Assembly (NCBI GenBank): GCA_001897855.1
Contig: MKUO01000011.1
Span: 54,292-118,291, forward strand
DNA from: Bacteroidetes bacterium 43-93
Lineage (GTDB): Bacteria > Bacteroidota > Bacteroidia > Chitinophagales > Chitinophagaceae
Direction: 5' to 3'
Length of the DNA: 64,000 nucleotides
Shown here piece by piece: positions 63,102 to 64,000 of this stretch. Numbering within the stretch: the stretch's first letter is position 1; each line of letters starts with the position of its first letter. The position numbers were made by a program, and so were the translations under genes. A model generated the notes under the pieces. The model did not search any database. It saw only the letters and a program-made list of their open reading frames with translations, and was not told where the DNA came from.

Positions 63102-63797
63102 TTATTTCGACGGTTCAGAAATAAATGTTTTGATTAGGAATGTAAGGTATGCGTTATTTACTTGCTCTATTGGATGGGCAGTACCCGGCAGCATGCCCAT
63201 TTGTGCGTTTGGTAAATATTTATAAACCTGCAATATTTCTTCCAGGCTTACCATTTTGTCCCTGTCGCCAAGTAACACAAGGATGGGTTGATTCACCAAT
63301 CCATAGTCTTCAGTTCTTAATGGGTTATCATTTCCCATGGCGGTTAACATATCACGTGTTTTTAGCAGCAAATCTTTCCAATTATTAGGTGCGTGTCTCT
63401 TTTCCAGGGCAGCGGCAAAAACCGGAATTTTACTGGCTATTACGTCAGCATCCAGCATTTTATTCTCTTTTTCAGCTATTGCGGGATCCCAGTGATATTT
63501 AGTGGCTAATGTAACCAGTTTATTGATCCGCTCCGGGTAATATCTTGCAAGGTACATGCCCACATATCCGCCCATGCTATAACCAAATATATTGACTTTA
63601 TCCAGTCCATTACTATTTACATACGCCAATACTTCTTCTGCAAACTGTTTTATTGAAAACGCACCCGAATAAGGTGTTCCGCCATGCCCTGAAAAGCTGA
63701 TGTTGTGCACATTATATGTTGATGATAGCTTTTCGCTCAGGCCCTGCAGTTGGTCTTTTGCACCTATAGCCCCGTGCAGCAGTAGTATATGTTCCAT
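63102..63797 (-). CDS. alpha/beta hydrolase
   Basis: A 231-residue hydrolase. LLLHGAIGAKDQL holds the oxyanion turn, FGYSMGGYVGMYLA the nucleophile (Ser about 89), LGDRDKMV the acid and GTAHPIEQ the catalytic His. Substrate unknown. TATATTTG lies only 6 nt before the start, too close to be the usual promoter. Confidence 0.9.
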   Translation of the reverse strand: MEHILLLHGAIGAKDQLQGLSEKLSSTYNVHNISFSGHGGTPYSGAFSIKQFAEEVLAYVNSNGLDKVNIFGYSMGGYVGMYLARYYPERINKLVTLATKYHWDPAIAEKENKMLDADVIASKIPVFAAALEKRHAPNNWKDLLLKTRDMLTAMGNDNPLRTEDYGLVNQPILVLLGDRDKMVSLEEILQVYKYLPNAQMGMLPGTAHPIEQVNNAYLTFLIKTFISEPSK

Positions 63798-63814
63798 GGC
63801 ACCAAATATAAAAA

Positions 63815-63838
63815 AGAAGCGCCGGTTAAGGCGCTTCT
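63815..63838 (-). terminator. Rho-independent terminator of the right-edge gene
   Basis: Stem AGAAGCGCC/GGCGCTTCT (9 bp, 6-nt loop), followed on the minus strand by a T run, 27 nt past the stop at 63865. Confidence 0.85.
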
Positions 63839-63864
63839 GTATAAGGGATAAGAGAGAGAGCTGA

Positions 63865-64000
63865 TTAAAGCTGAGTAGCAGTGTACACTACATCTGTAGT
63901 ATAAGTACCTGCAGGATAGCTAAAGCCGGGTGTTGCCTGGTACATTACACTGAAGGTTTGGTTACCACCACGGCTACCGTTGGTGATCAGGTTTTGGTTG
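63865..64000 (-). CDS. C-terminus of a hypothetical protein (extends right)
   Basis: The last 44 codons before the stop at 63865 are visible: QTFSVMYQATPGFSYPAGTY and the end VVYTATQL. The FSYPAGTYTTDVVYTAT pattern resembles the final beta strands of secreted or surface beta-sandwich proteins. The rest lies outside the window. Confidence 0.7.
   Translation of the reverse strand, partial: NQNLITNGSRGGNQTFSVMYQATPGFSYPAGTYTTDVVYTATQL

Noticed and set aside
63803..63810. TATATTTG as promoter of the right-hand hydrolase gene
   Set aside because: It lies 6 nt before the ATG and overlaps the terminator T run, so the spacing does not fit.
1..64000. CRISPR array
   Set aside because: No regularly spaced direct repeats were seen anywhere in the window.

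Overview
The window looks like a chromosome segment of a Bacteroidota bacterium, most likely Chitinophagaceae or a near relative. The evidence is a type A and a type B type IX secretion (T9SS) cargo protein, a three-subunit sdhCAB operon, DUF4105, LolA and PASTA/Ddl genes typical of the phylum, several promoters with the TAnnTTTG -7 box, and many Bacteroidota-style lipoproteins. No species can be named from the sequence alone.

Layout. (1) 1-6000: a leftward nitric-oxide/iron-sulfur stress and respiration block: MIP18-type protein, oxidase-subunit-I-like membrane protein, two DUF2249 proteins, an orphan ctaD and a RIC/YtfE-type di-iron repair protein. (2) 6000-18900: two multidrug efflux systems, an EmrAB-TolC-like set divergent from an AraC regulator and a leftward RND tripartite pump, then a four-helix-bundle sensor-like membrane protein. 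(3) 18900-19470: a decayed IS200-type element. (4) 20200-31100: cytochrome c biogenesis (CcsBA), di-heme peroxidase, an ECF sigma factor operon with folE and an FNR-like reductase, small membrane proteins, an outer-membrane protein, a cupredoxin and DUF4142. (5) 31200-38770: an AT-rich decayed island with a ctaD 3' fragment, a tRNA-Asn relic, frameshifted genes, a two-gene RexA/RexB-like pair, a frameshifted HEPN-domain gene and an IS3-family remnant, ending at an intact tRNA-Met. (6) 38900-64000: dense core housekeeping (ung, plsC, aroK, cinA, sdhCAB, ddl and others).

How genes work together. The most informative signal in region 4 is a promoter motif present three times with identical architecture: TTGTAACCT, exactly 13 nt, TT(A/T)CTCTAAT. 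It lies upstream of the peroxidase, of the operon that encodes the ECF sigma factor, and of DUF4142-cupredoxin. This defines a likely autoregulated envelope or oxidative stress regulon. The best candidate for a little-described system is the overlapping gene pair at 35257-36752, whose sizes, order, overlap and membrane topology resemble phage lambda RexA-RexB. It sits beside a broken HEPN gene in the island. Frame-breaking indels (five seen) are confined to the accessory regions, while the core genes read through cleanly, which argues for decay rather than general sequencing error.
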